From positions 31,131-95,130 of the forward strand of contig CALGAO010000089.1 in the NCBI GenBank assembly GCA_937957685.1: a stretch of 64,000 nt of DNA, read 5' to 3'. Origin of the DNA: an uncultured Paenibacillaceae bacterium (GTDB lineage: Bacteria > Bacillota > Bacilli > Paenibacillales > DA-C8). A model generated the notes under the pieces. That model saw only the letters and a list, made by a program, of their open reading frames with translations. It did no database searches and was not told the DNA's origin. Position numbers and translations under genes: made by a program. Below are positions 1 to 8,713 of the stretch, piece after piece (position 1 is the stretch's first letter; each line of letters starts with the position of its first letter).

Positions 1-110
1 TTGACTGGCTGGTGTATCGATCGATCTGAATGTGCGGGCAGACGGCGATCCGCATGACTGGACACTGACGAGCCGGAAGCGTGCTGATGAAGGAGAGATG
101 GAGGGGGATC

Positions 111-1673
111 ATGACGAGGGAGTATTTTGATTTTCCGGACAAGCAGCTGACCCTGAAACCGAACGCCGAAGAAGAGACCAGTCAAGGCGACGGGCAACAG
201 GCTGGCGAAGAGGATCCGATCGCCAGCAGCGTCGACGAGATCCGCGAACGGATCAAGTCGCTCATGGGCTTCAAGGAAAGCTTCGATGTGCTGTTCCGCG
301 AGATGGTCTATGGCGGCAAGAAGGTTGGCATCCTGTTTCTGAACGGCTTCACCAACGATTCGGTGTTGACCGAGATCATCGTCCGGCTGACTTATCTGGA
401 TGAAGAGGAAATCGAGCCGGATGCCTTCAGGAGCATCTTCAGGGAGTATCTGCCGCACAGCCAGGTCAATGCGGTCCGCAGGATGTCCGAGGTCGTGGAT
501 ATGGTGCTCGCCGGCAATACGGCCTTTTTCATCGATGGCGCGGAGACGGCGCTGGTGGTGGATATCAAGTCGTTCCCGCAGCGCGGTCCCGAGGAGCCGT
601 CAACGGAGAAGGTGGTGCGGGGAGCGAAGGATGGCTTCATCGAGACGCTTGTGACCAATATTGCGCTGTTGCGGCGAAGAATCCGCGACCCCAAGCTGCG
701 CATGGAGATGATGTCGGTCGGCACGCGGACGAAGACCGACGTCTGCATGGCCTACATCAAGGATATAGCCAATCCGGAGCTCGTGGATATGGTGCGCCGC
801 AAGATCAAGGGGCTGCAGGTCGACGGCATGCCGCTCGCAGACAAACAGCTGGAGGAAGGGATCGTCGGCAAGGGCTGGAATCCGTTTCCGCTGGTGCGCT
901 ATACCGAACGGCCCGACGTCGCGGCGTCCCATCTGCTGGATGGCCATATGCTCATCATGGTGGATACGAGCCCCAGCGTCATGATCCTGCCGACGACATT
1001 CTTCGATCATCTGCAGCATGCGGAGGAGTTCCGACAGACGCCGTTTATCGGCACCTACCTGCGCTGGGTAAGATTCATCGGCATCTTCGCTTCGTTATTT
1101 CTGCTTCCACTCTGGTTTCTGTTCGTGCTGAGGCCGGAGCTGCTGCCGGAGGGGCTCAGCTACATAGGTCCGGAGAAGACCGGCAATCTGCCGTTACTCG
1201 TGCAATTTATCCTGGCGGAGGTCGGCGTAGACCTGATGCGGATGGCGGCCGTGCATACCCCGACGCCGATCGCAACCGCGATGGGCCTGGTGGCCGCCGT
1301 GCTGATCGGCGATATCGCCGTACAGACGGGCCTGTTCGTCAACGAGGTCATCCTGTATATGGCCATCGCGGCCCTGGGGATGTTCGCCACGCCGAGCTAT
1401 GAGCTGGGCCTGGCCAACCGCATCGTGCGGCTCGCCCTGCTCGTGGCGGTGGCCCTGTTCCAGGTTCCGGGCTTTGTCGTCGGTTCCACGCTGATCCTGC
1501 TGTTCCTGATGGTCATGCAGAAGTCGTTCGGCGTGCCTTATTGTTGGCCGTTCATTCCCTTCAACGGCCCCGGCCTGGCCATGACGCTGTTCCGACGTCC
1601 GTTCCTGTCGCAGAAGATGCGTCCGAGCATCACCAAGCCGCTGCAATACAGGCGCATGCCCGGAAATCGCTAG
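111..1673 (+). CDS. spoVAF: Stage V sporulation protein AF (GerA-type germination membrane protein)
   Basis: About 520 residues, matching the GerA/SpoVAF family: a soluble N-terminal two thirds followed by a membrane-rich C-terminal third with several hydrophobic segments from about residue 310 onward. The N-terminal domain carries a stretch with FIDGAETALVVDIKSFPQRG, typical of GerAA-like proteins (named by family resemblance). SpoVAF acts in the inner spore membrane during germination, beside the SpoVA channel for dipicolinic acid. The ATG at 111 is chosen because GGAGGGGG ends a few bases upstream; GTG 81 and ATG 87 in the same frame lack such a site. The gene directly precedes lysA, as in other spore formers. 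The first 110 bases hold only what may be the tail of an upstream gene and cannot be identified. Confidence 0.88.
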   Translation: MTREYFDFPDKQLTLKPNAEEETSQGDGQQAGEEDPIASSVDEIRERIKSLMGFKESFDVLFREMVYGGKKVGILFLNGFTNDSVLTEIIVRLTYLDEEEIEPDAFRSIFREYLPHSQVNAVRRMSEVVDMVLAGNTAFFIDGAETALVVDIKSFPQRGPEEPSTEKVVRGAKDGFIETLVTNIALLRRRIRDPKLRMEMMSVGTRTKTDVCMAYIKDIANPELVDMVRRKIKGLQVDGMPLADKQLEEGIVGKGWNPFPLVRYTERPDVAASHLLDGHMLIMVDTSPSVMILPTTFFDHLQHAEEFRQTPFIGTYLRWVRFIGIFASLFLLPLWFLFVLRPELLPEGLSYIGPEKTGNLPLLVQFILAEVGVDLMRMAAVHTPTPIATAMGLVAAVLIGDIAVQTGLFVNEVILYMAIAALGMFATPSYELGLANRIVRLALLVAVALFQVPGFVVGSTLILLFLMVMQKSFGVPYCWPFIPFNGPGLAMTLFRRPFLSQKMRPSITKPLQYRRMPGNR

Positions 1674-1705
1674 ATGCATGGGTTGAGTGTTGTTTCCCTC
1701 CTTTC

Positions 1706-1714
1706 TGTTATGAT
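1706..1714 (+). promoter_or_regulatory. Extended -10 promoter element, probably for lysA
   Basis: A TGnTATGAT extended -10 motif lies 75 bases before lysA in a short AT-rich gap. No good -35 is present at 17 bases, so it would rely on the extended -10. Prediction by motif only. Confidence 0.4.
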
Positions 1715-1788
1715 AAGTTTATCTATATGACATGAAACAGGCACAGAGATGAGGCCATCAATCTATCATACAGATAAGGGGAATAATC

Positions 1789-3117
1789 ATGCATCTACAC
1801 GGTACGAGTCGAATAAACGGGAAAGGGCATCTGGAGATCGGCGGCTGCGACGCGGTGGAGCTGGCGAAGACATACGGAACTCCTCTGTATGTCATGGATG
1901 AGGCGCTGATTCGCGAGCGTTGCCGTCAGTTTATGGATGCTTTCCGCGATACGGGCTTACGCTTCCAGGTCGCCTATGCGTCGAAGGCGTTCTGCGTGAT
2001 GGCGATGTGCAGGCTGGTGGAGGAGGAGGGGCTGTCGTTGGACGTCGTGTCCGACGGTGAGCTGTATACCGCGCTGCAAGCCGGTTATCCGCCCGAGCGC
2101 ATCCACTTCCATGGCAACAACAAGACGCCTTTTGAGATCGAGATGGCTCTGGACGCCGGGATCGGCTGCTTCGTGGTGGACAATTTCACAGAGCTGGGCA
2201 TGCTGGATGAACTGGCTCGCGCCAAAGGCCTGGTCGCCAAAGCGTTGCTCAGGGTAACGCCTGGCGTGGAAGCGCACACGCATGATTATATCTCCACGGG
2301 GCAGACCGATTCCAAATTCGGCTTCGATATCGGCAACGGAACGGCCTTTCGCGCGGTTGAACAGGCCTCGCAGAAGGAGCATGTGCAGCTGCTTGGCCTG
2401 CATTCGCATATCGGCTCGCAGATCTTCGAAGTCGAAGGATTCCGCATGGCCGTCGAGAAGGTGGCGAATTTCGCCGCGGACGTGCGGGACAGATTGGGGA
2501 TCACGCTGTCCGTCATCAATCTCGGCGGAGGTTTCGGCATCCGCTACAAGGAGGGGGATACCCCGCTGCCGCCGCGGCGATACGTGGAGGCCATCGCCGG
2601 AGCGGTGAAGGAGACGTTCGCGATGCGCGATTATCCGCTTCCGGAGATCTGGATCGAGCCAGGCCGCAGCATCGTGGGCGAGGCGGGCACAACGCTCTAT
2701 ACGGTGGGCACGTCGAAGGAGATTCCCGGCGTGCGCAAGTATATCGCCGTTGACGGAGGCATGACGGACAATCCGCGTCCGGCGCTGTATCAGGCCGTGT
2801 ACGAGGCGATGCTGGCGAATCGCGCCGATGAGCCGGATGAGGAGACGGTCTCGATCGCCGGCAAGGCATGCGAGAGCGGAGATATGCTGATCTGGGATGT
2901 GCGCTTGCCGGTGGCGCGTCCTGGTGATATTCTGGCCGTATCCTGCACCGGCGCCTACAATTATTCCATGGCCAGCAATTACAACCGGATACGCCGCCCG
3001 GCTGTGGTGTTCGTCAGGGACGGGCAGGCCGACATCGTCGTCCAGCGCGAGACGCATGAGTATCTGGTCGGCCTGGACGTCATACCGGAGCGACTCCGCA
3101 AGCGGAACCGCGGGTAG
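1789..3117 (+). CDS. lysA: Diaminopimelate decarboxylase
   Basis: Catalyses the last step of lysine synthesis, the PLP-dependent decarboxylation of meso-diaminopimelate, in the cytoplasm. The 442-residue protein has the fold-III features: AYASKAF with the PLP lysine at K66, HSHIGS at 205-210, the glycine-rich NLGGGFG near 244-250 for phosphate binding, EPGRS at 290-294, and CESGD at 361-365, which contributes to the partner active site in the dimer. Start ATG 1789 has AAGGGG upstream. Length is normal for the family. A strong stem-loop follows at 3150-3184, so the gene is probably a single transcription unit separate from spoVAF. Confidence 0.96.
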   Translation: MHLHGTSRINGKGHLEIGGCDAVELAKTYGTPLYVMDEALIRERCRQFMDAFRDTGLRFQVAYASKAFCVMAMCRLVEEEGLSLDVVSDGELYTALQAGYPPERIHFHGNNKTPFEIEMALDAGIGCFVVDNFTELGMLDELARAKGLVAKALLRVTPGVEAHTHDYISTGQTDSKFGFDIGNGTAFRAVEQASQKEHVQLLGLHSHIGSQIFEVEGFRMAVEKVANFAADVRDRLGITLSVINLGGGFGIRYKEGDTPLPPRRYVEAIAGAVKETFAMRDYPLPEIWIEPGRSIVGEAGTTLYTVGTSKEIPGVRKYIAVDGGMTDNPRPALYQAVYEAMLANRADEPDEETVSIAGKACESGDMLIWDVRLPVARPGDILAVSCTGAYNYSMASNYNRIRRPAVVFVRDGQADIVVQRETHEYLVGLDVIPERLRKRNRG

Positions 3118-3149
3118 AACATTGGAAGCATCACATGAAGCGATGACGG

Positions 3150-3184
3150 GAAGCTCCGTCCGCCTGGAGGGCGGGCGGAGCTTC
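3150..3184 (+). terminator. Terminator-like stem-loop after lysA
   Basis: A 15-base stem (GAAGCTCCG... pairing with ...CGGAGCTTC, one G-T wobble) surrounds a 5-base loop. No T-run follows, so termination strength is uncertain. Confidence 0.5.
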
Positions 3185-3253
3185 GCCTTGTGCGGATCAG
3201 TTCCTTCCCGTTTCCTGTGGTGCGCTCAAGGATAAACCGATGAAGGGGTAAGC

Positions 3254-3850
3254 ATGCCGATGAACCAACGATTGATGAAGCAACTGCAGTTTATCGTCGA
3301 GATCGACAAGCTCAAGAGCGTCTGCCGTCAGTCCTATATCACGGATCGCAGCCGGCATGAGAATGATGCCGAGCATACCTGGCATCTGACAGCCATGGCG
3401 ATCCTGCTGCTGGAACACGCGGACAACCGGCAGCTGGACATGATCAGGGTGCTGAAGATGCTGATCGTGCACGATCTGGTCGAGATCGATGCGGGAGATA
3501 CGTTTGCATACGACGAGCGGGGCCACGAAGACAAGTACGAGCGCGAGAAGGCGGCGGCTCGCCGGATATTCGGCCTTCTGCCGGATGATCAGCGCCAGGA
3601 GCTGATCGCCCTGTGGGAGGAGTTCGAAGCCCGCGAAACCCCGGAAGCGCAGTATGCCGCCGCCATGGACAGGCTTCAGCCGCTGCTCCAGAACTTTCAT
3701 ACGGAGGGCAAGTCATGGCGGGAGCATGGAGTTACCAGCGACAAGGTGCTGGCTCGCAACCGGCATATCGGCGATATCTCGCGCGAGCTCTGGGAGTATG
3801 TGCAGGCGCTGGTCGCGGAGTCCGTTGACAGGGGCTATCTGAAGCCGTAG
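3254..3850 (+). CDS. HD-domain phosphohydrolase (YfbR/HDDC2-like 5'-nucleotidase family)
   Basis: 198 residues with a complete HD metal site: H35 in RHEN, H41 in DAEH, H73-D74 in IVHDLVEIDAGD and D139 in AAMDRLQP. This spacing is typical of the HDDC2/YfbR group, whose characterised members dephosphorylate deoxynucleoside monophosphates; the exact substrate here is not visible. Cytoplasmic, with no signal or membrane segment. ATG 3254 follows AAGGGG; ATG 3260 two codons later is possible. It stands alone between the lysA stem-loop and ppiB. Confidence 0.75.
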   Translation: MPMNQRLMKQLQFIVEIDKLKSVCRQSYITDRSRHENDAEHTWHLTAMAILLLEHADNRQLDMIRVLKMLIVHDLVEIDAGDTFAYDERGHEDKYEREKAAARRIFGLLPDDQRQELIALWEEFEARETPEAQYAAAMDRLQPLLQNFHTEGKSWREHGVTSDKVLARNRHIGDISRELWEYVQALVAESVDRGYLKP

Positions 3851-3934
3851 GCGCTTGGCAGAAAGCTTTGCGTTCATCGCCACAATCAGGTAAGATGGAA
3901 TGGATGAAAGAGACAAGGGAAGGAGCCACATGCC

Positions 3935-4369
3935 ATGAAAAAAGGCTTGATCAAGCTGGAAAAGGGTGGAGAGGTTTATCTGGAGTTTTTCCCGGAGGAA
4001 GCGCCCAATACGGTCGCCAATTTCGAGAAGCTGGCGAACCAGGGCTTCTATAACGGACTTACCTTTCACCGCGTAATCCCCGGTTTCGTCGCGCAAGGCG
4101 GCTGCCCGATCGGCAACGGCACCGGCGGAGCGGGCTACACGATCAAATGCGAATGCGATAACAACACCAGCAAGCACGAGCGCGGCACGCTTGCCATGGC
4201 GCATGCGGGCCGAGATACCGGAAGCAGCCAGTTCTATATCTGCTATCAACCGCAGCCGCATCTCGACGGACGCCACACGGTATTCGGCAGAGTCGTCAAA
4301 GGGATGGAGCATGTCGACGCGCTTCGCCCCGGCGACAGGATGGCGGAAGTGAAGGTCTGGGACGAATAA
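3935..4369 (+). CDS. ppiB: Peptidyl-prolyl cis-trans isomerase, cyclophilin type
   Basis: A 144-residue single-domain cyclophilin with no signal peptide, so cytoplasmic. Family motifs are clear: NTVANFEKLANQGFYNGLTF, FHRVIPGFVAQGG with the catalytic arginine, GSSQFYICYQPQPHLDG and TVFGRVVKGMEHVD. It accelerates prolyl isomerisation during folding. The start at 3935 has GGAAGGAG ten bases upstream; an out-of-frame ATG at 3930 ends at once. Size matches B. subtilis PpiB. Confidence 0.95.
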   Translation: MKKGLIKLEKGGEVYLEFFPEEAPNTVANFEKLANQGFYNGLTFHRVIPGFVAQGGCPIGNGTGGAGYTIKCECDNNTSKHERGTLAMAHAGRDTGSSQFYICYQPQPHLDGRHTVFGRVVKGMEHVDALRPGDRMAEVKVWDE

Positions 4370-4454
4370 ACCCGGACCCGATCGACATCCGGGCGCCATA
4401 CGGAAAGGCATGCCGAACCATGAGCCCGGCCAGGCGCAATTCCGAGTGCAGGTG

Positions 4455-4484
4455 TAGACATTTGAGGCGAGAATAAGCTATACT
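4455..4484 (+). promoter_or_regulatory. Sigma-A type promoter for the riboflavin operon
   Basis: TAGACA (4455-4460) and TATACT (4479-4484) are separated by 18 bases and lie just upstream of the FMN aptamer. Confidence 0.6.
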
Positions 4485-4509
4485 TAAGCTAACTTCATAC
4501 AATTGACTT

Positions 4510-4655
4510 TCCTTCGGGGCAGGGTGCAATTCCCGACCGGCGGTGATTCGCCTGAGCGGCGATCAGTCCGTGACCCGGCGCGAGCAGCGGCTCGAGACGG
4601 TGGACCCGGTGCGATTCCGGGACCGACAGTATAGTCTGGATGGGAGAAGGAAGAT
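4510..4655 (+). promoter_or_regulatory. FMN riboswitch (RFN element)
   Basis: The conserved RFN blocks are all present and in order: TTCGGGGCAGGGTG, AATTCCCGACCGGCGGTG, AGTCCGTGACCC, GGTGGACCCGGTG, GATTCCGGGACCGACAGT and GGATGGGAGAAGG. The element binds FMN and lowers expression of the downstream rib genes. The expression platform is unusually long: about 225 bases separate the aptamer from an intrinsic terminator at 4882-4910, and ribD begins a further 80 bases on. Confidence 0.96.
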
Positions 4656-4881
4656 TACGGCTTGCTGGATCGGCGAGCGGCATGAACAATCGTATTTTGC
4701 GAGGCTACATGCACCTTTTTTCACAAATGTGGAGGTGCTCGTCGGCCTGGTTTCATATACTCATCTGACGGTACTCACGCGATCATACCCGGATAGAGCT
4801 TATGCGATGCGATCACTGCATGTTCATCCCTTCAGGACGCGATTCAGACGTGCAAGCTGTGATTGGGCCGTGTATTCTCCC

Positions 4882-4912
4882 AAGCCCCTCTTAGACAGAG
4901 GGGCTTTTGCTT
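4882..4912 (+). terminator. Riboswitch terminator upstream of ribD
   Basis: A 10-bp perfect stem, AAGCCCCTCT pairing with AGAGGGGCTT, a 5-base loop TAGAC and a T-rich tail (TTTTGCTTT). It is the likely FMN-controlled terminator. The antiterminator partner was not identified with confidence. Confidence 0.8.
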
Positions 4913-4991
4913 TCTCAAGGGTGACTTTCGGATGGCCGGGCAACGTGCAGCTTGACCGGCATCGCCACAGTAGCGGTGGAGGTGAGAGAGG

Positions 4992-6125
4992 ATGGGCAAT
5001 GACAAGCCGGGCGGCTTGCTGAATGATGAAACCTATATGCGACTCGCGCTGGAGATGGCGGCGGCCGCGCAAGGGCAGACCGGCTGCAATCCGGTCGTGG
5101 GCTGTGTCATCGTCAGGGATGGCCGGATCGTCGGGCTGGGGGCGCATCTGAAGCGGGGCGAAGGCCATGCGGAGGTGCACGCGCTGGCCATGGCCGGTGA
5201 GCAGGCGCGCGGCGGCACCGCATACGTCACGCTGGAGCCCTGCAGCCATTACGGAAGAACGCCTCCCTGCGCGGACCGGCTGATCGAGGCCGGTGTGAAG
5301 AGGGTCGTCGTCGCCTGTCGGGACCCGAATCCGCTCGTGGCCGGACGTGGACTGACATTGCTTGCCAAGCGTGGCATCGAGGTGACCACAGGCGTCCTGG
5401 AGCAGGAAGCGCAGGAACTGAACGAGGCGTTCTTCACCTATATCACGCGGAAGCGGCCGTTCGTCGCGCTCAAGACGGCGTCGACGCTGGACGGCAAGAT
5501 CGCCGCCTTCACCGGCGACAGCCGCTGGATCACCAACGAACAGGCGCGCGCTTACGTGCATACGCTGCGCCATCGCCATCAGGCGATCATGGTCGGAGTC
5601 GGCACCGTGCTCAAGGATGATCCGAGCCTGACGGTCAGGCTGTCGGTGCCGGGCGTGCAGCCGACGCGCATCATCGTCGATTCGCGGCTGCGCACGCCCC
5701 TGCATGCCAAGGTCGTGCAGGACCAGCAGGCGGAGACGATCATCCTGACGACGGAGCGCGCCGACCCCGACCGGGCGCGGGCGCTGGAGCAGGCGGGCGT
5801 GATGATCGTCGCCTGCGGCGCAGGGGAACGTGTCGATCTGCATCTGGCGATGCAGACGCTGGCGGAGCATGAGATCGCTTCGATCCTGCTCGAGGGAGGC
5901 GGCACCCTGAACGGGGCGATGCTGAAGGCGCGGCTGATCGACAAGATGTATCTGTTCTATGCGCCGAAGATCATCGGCGGACAGGAGGCACCGGCCAACT
6001 TCCAGCTGGAAGGCATGGCGAGGATGTCCGATGCCTGGCAGCTGGAGCGGGTCAGGTTCGAGCCGTTCGGCGACAACCTGTGCATCATCGGGTATCCCGC
6101 ATATCCGGACAAGGGGGATGAATAA
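4992..6125 (+). CDS. ribD: Bifunctional diaminohydroxyphosphoribosylaminopyrimidine deaminase / reductase
   Basis: Carries out the second and third steps of riboflavin synthesis. The N-terminal deaminase domain (about residues 12-150) has the zinc site HAE at 59-61 and PCSHYGRTPPC at 83-93. The C-terminal reductase domain starts near FVALKTASTLDGKIA and ends with LLEGGGTLNGAML. At 377 residues it is full length. ATG 4992 follows TGGAGGTGAG. First gene of the FMN-riboswitch operon; its stop codon overlaps the ribE start by one base (TAATG), implying coupled translation. Confidence 0.96.
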   Translation: MGNDKPGGLLNDETYMRLALEMAAAAQGQTGCNPVVGCVIVRDGRIVGLGAHLKRGEGHAEVHALAMAGEQARGGTAYVTLEPCSHYGRTPPCADRLIEAGVKRVVVACRDPNPLVAGRGLTLLAKRGIEVTTGVLEQEAQELNEAFFTYITRKRPFVALKTASTLDGKIAAFTGDSRWITNEQARAYVHTLRHRHQAIMVGVGTVLKDDPSLTVRLSVPGVQPTRIIVDSRLRTPLHAKVVQDQQAETIILTTERADPDRARALEQAGVMIVACGAGERVDLHLAMQTLAEHEIASILLEGGGTLNGAMLKARLIDKMYLFYAPKIIGGQEAPANFQLEGMARMSDAWQLERVRFEPFGDNLCIIGYPAYPDKGDE

Positions 6126-6781
6126 TGTTCACGGGAATCATTGAGGAGATCGGCACGATCCGTCGCATCGAGCGGTCTGGTCAGGCGATGGTCCTCACCG
6201 TTCAGGCGAGCAGGATCATGGACGATGTGAAGCCTGGTGACAGCATAGCGGTGAACGGCGTCTGTCTGACCGTCACCCGTTACGATGCCGCCTCCTTCAC
6301 CGTCGATGTGATGCCGGAGACGTTCCGCAAGACCAACCTGCACGAGCTCTCCCCAGGCAGTCCGGTGAACCTGGAGCGGGCGATGCCCGCGGATGGCCGC
6401 TTCGGCGGACATATCGTGCAGGGGCATGTCGACGGTACCGGGGTGATCGTGAGCCACACGCGCGAGGACAATGCGGTCGTCTATGCGATCCGCATCCATG
6501 ATCCTGCGGTCAGCGAGGAGATCGTGCCGCGCGGGTCGATCGCCATCGACGGCATCAGCCTGACGGTCGTGCGCATCGAGGACGGAATCGTTCGCGTCTC
6601 GATCATCCCGCACACCCTGCAGCAGACGGTGCTGCAGTTCAAGCGGGAGGGCGCCACAGTCAACATCGAGACGGACATCATCGGCAAGTATATCTCGCAC
6701 CTTCTCGCCCGCCGGGGGACGGCCGGGAGAGGCAGCGGCGGTCTGACGCTGTCCATGCTGGCGGAGAACGGGTTTGTCTGA
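6125..6781 (+). CDS. ribE: Riboflavin synthase alpha subunit
   Basis: Dismutates two 6,7-dimethyl-8-ribityllumazine molecules to riboflavin. The protein begins with the signature MFTGIIEEIG and shows the internal duplication of the family: VNGVCLTV in the first barrel, GGHIVQGHVDGTG linking, and AIDGISLTV in the second. 218 residues, normal length. Overlaps ribD by one base and lies 46 bases before ribBA. Confidence 0.95.
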   Translation: MFTGIIEEIGTIRRIERSGQAMVLTVQASRIMDDVKPGDSIAVNGVCLTVTRYDAASFTVDVMPETFRKTNLHELSPGSPVNLERAMPADGRFGGHIVQGHVDGTGVIVSHTREDNAVVYAIRIHDPAVSEEIVPRGSIAIDGISLTVVRIEDGIVRVSIIPHTLQQTVLQFKREGATVNIETDIIGKYISHLLARRGTAGRGSGGLTLSMLAENGFV

Positions 6782-6827
6782 GCGGGATAAGGATAGGCAT
6801 CATGCATCATCGATGGAGGGATATGAG

Positions 6828-8051
6828 ATGGGAGACATCAAGTTCGATACGATAGAGGAAGCGATATACGACCTGATCCTGGGCAAGGTGGTCATCGTGG
6901 TGGACGATGAGGACAGGGAGAACGAGGGGGATTTCGTTGCCCTGGCGGACAAGGCGACGCCGGATGTGATCAACTTCATGGCCAAGGAGGGGCGCGGCCT
7001 CGTCTGCGTGCCGATCACCGAGGAGCGGGCGCATGAGCTGAACCTGCCGCTGATGGTTGACAAGAACACCGATTATCATGGAACGGCCTTTACGGTGTCG
7101 GTCGACCATGTCGACACGACCACCGGCATCTCCGCCCACGAGCGTGCCCGGACCGTGCAGGCGCTGATCGATCCGAAGTCGCTGCCCCAGGACTTCCGCA
7201 GACCCGGCCACATCTTCCCGCTGATCGCGCGCAAGGGCGGCGTGCTGCGCCGGGCCGGCCATACCGAGGCGGCGATCGATCTGGCCGTGATGTGCGGCGC
7301 CTATCCGGCGGCCGTGATCTGCGAGGTCATGAAGGATGACGGCACGATGGCGCGCGTGCCGGACCTGTACGAGATTGCGAAGAAGCATCAGCTGAAGCTC
7401 ATCACGATCAGGGACCTGATCGCTTACCGCAACCAGAAGGAGAAGCTCGTGCAGCGCGAGGTCGAGGTGCGCCTGCCGACGGATTACGGCGTCTTCCAGG
7501 CGATCGCCTATACGAACAAGGTGGACGACAAGGAGCATGTCGCGCTCGTCAAGGGCAAGATTGATCCGAACAAGCCGACGCTCGTCCGCGTCCATTCCGA
7601 ATGCCTGACCGGCGATGTGTTCCATTCGCACCGCTGCGACTGCGGCCCGCAGCTGGCTGCCGCGCTGAAGCAGATCAACGAGAACGGCAGCGGCGTGCTC
7701 CTGTACATGCGCCAGGAAGGTCGGGGCATCGGCCTGATCAACAAGCTGAAGGCCTACAAGCTGCAGGAGCAGGGGCTGGATACGGTCGATGCCAACCTCA
7801 AGCTCGGCTTCAAGCCGGACCTGAGGGACTATGGCATCGGCGCCCAGATCCTGAAGGACCTCGGCGTGCGCAAGATGCGGCTGATGACGAACAATCCCCG
7901 CAAGATCAAGGGGCTGGAAGGCTACGGGCTGGAGGTCGTGGACCGCATCCCGATCCAGATGGAGGAGAATGAGGACAACTCGAACTATCTGCACACGAAG
8001 AAAGAGAAGCTGGGGCATATGCTGACCTTCGTCACCAGGAATCCGAAGTAA
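6828..8051 (+). CDS. ribBA: Bifunctional DHBP synthase / GTP cyclohydrolase II
   Basis: Supplies both riboflavin precursors. The N-terminal domain makes 3,4-dihydroxy-2-butanone 4-phosphate (DDEDRENEGD metal site, GHTEAAIDL). The C-terminal GTP cyclohydrolase II domain has the zinc cysteines in CLTGDVFHSHRCDCG and the QEGRGIGL motif. The start is placed at ATG 6828 (MGDIKFDTI), because GGAGGG sits 7 bases before it; the frame stays open upstream to a TTG at 6774, and ATG 6813 overlaps that site. 407 residues. Confidence 0.95.
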   Translation: MGDIKFDTIEEAIYDLILGKVVIVVDDEDRENEGDFVALADKATPDVINFMAKEGRGLVCVPITEERAHELNLPLMVDKNTDYHGTAFTVSVDHVDTTTGISAHERARTVQALIDPKSLPQDFRRPGHIFPLIARKGGVLRRAGHTEAAIDLAVMCGAYPAAVICEVMKDDGTMARVPDLYEIAKKHQLKLITIRDLIAYRNQKEKLVQREVEVRLPTDYGVFQAIAYTNKVDDKEHVALVKGKIDPNKPTLVRVHSECLTGDVFHSHRCDCGPQLAAALKQINENGSGVLLYMRQEGRGIGLINKLKAYKLQEQGLDTVDANLKLGFKPDLRDYGIGAQILKDLGVRKMRLMTNNPRKIKGLEGYGLEVVDRIPIQMEENEDNSNYLHTKKEKLGHMLTFVTRNPK

Positions 8052-8140
8052 GCCTGTTCCGTTGGCTTCTGTCCGCAGGCAACAGGACAACCAGGCAGAA
8101 GACGAAAACGATCACCAAACCATCAGAAAGGAAGTTAACC

Positions 8141-8605
8141 ATGGCCAGAATCATTGAAGGACATCTTGTATCCGAAGGACTCAGGTACGGCATCGTGGCA
8201 AGCAGATTTAACGAATTTATCACGAGCAAGCTGCTCAGCGGAGCGGAGGACGCTCTTCGCCGGCATGGCGTCAGGGAGGAAGAGATTACGGTCGCCTGGG
8301 TTCCGGGAGCATTTGAAATTCCTCTCGTCGCACAGAAGATGGCCGCAAGCGGCCAATATGATGCTATAATAACACTAGGCGCCGTCATAAGAGGCTCCAC
8401 TTCCCATTACGATCATGTGTGCAACGAGGTGTCCAAGGGCGTGGCAGCCGCCGCGCAGAAGACAGGCGTGCCGGTCATCTTCGGCGTGCTGACCACCGAT
8501 ACGATCGAGCAGGCGGTGGAACGCGCCGGCACGAAGGCTGGCAACAAGGGTTGGGACGCAGCGGTCAGCGCGATCGAGATGGCGAACCTGATGAAGCAGC
8601 TGTAA
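8141..8605 (+). CDS. ribH: 6,7-dimethyl-8-ribityllumazine synthase
   Basis: Condenses the RibBA and RibD products into lumazine and normally assembles as a 60-subunit capsid. Visible motifs are VASRFNEFIT, GAFEIPLVAQKMA and GAVIRGSTSHYDHV, which carries the active-site histidine. 154 residues, as in B. subtilis. AAAGGAAG precedes the ATG. Last gene of the rib operon; no clear intrinsic terminator was found in the 108 bases before scpA. Confidence 0.95.
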   Translation: MARIIEGHLVSEGLRYGIVASRFNEFITSKLLSGAEDALRRHGVREEEITVAWVPGAFEIPLVAQKMAASGQYDAIITLGAVIRGSTSHYDHVCNEVSKGVAAAAQKTGVPVIFGVLTTDTIEQAVERAGTKAGNKGWDAAVSAIEMANLMKQL

Positions 8606-8713
8606 CCCTGTTCCTGCCATTGGCCGCTCGCACCCGGAGCCTGAGGCGCGCTTGCCAGGGACGGAGAGCGCCTTGATCACCAGCCATTCCATTAGACACA
8701 AAGAGGGGCAAGC

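Noticed and set aside
4543..5022. Open frame across the FMN riboswitch
   Set aside because: It runs through the conserved aptamer and the terminator, so it is not coding.
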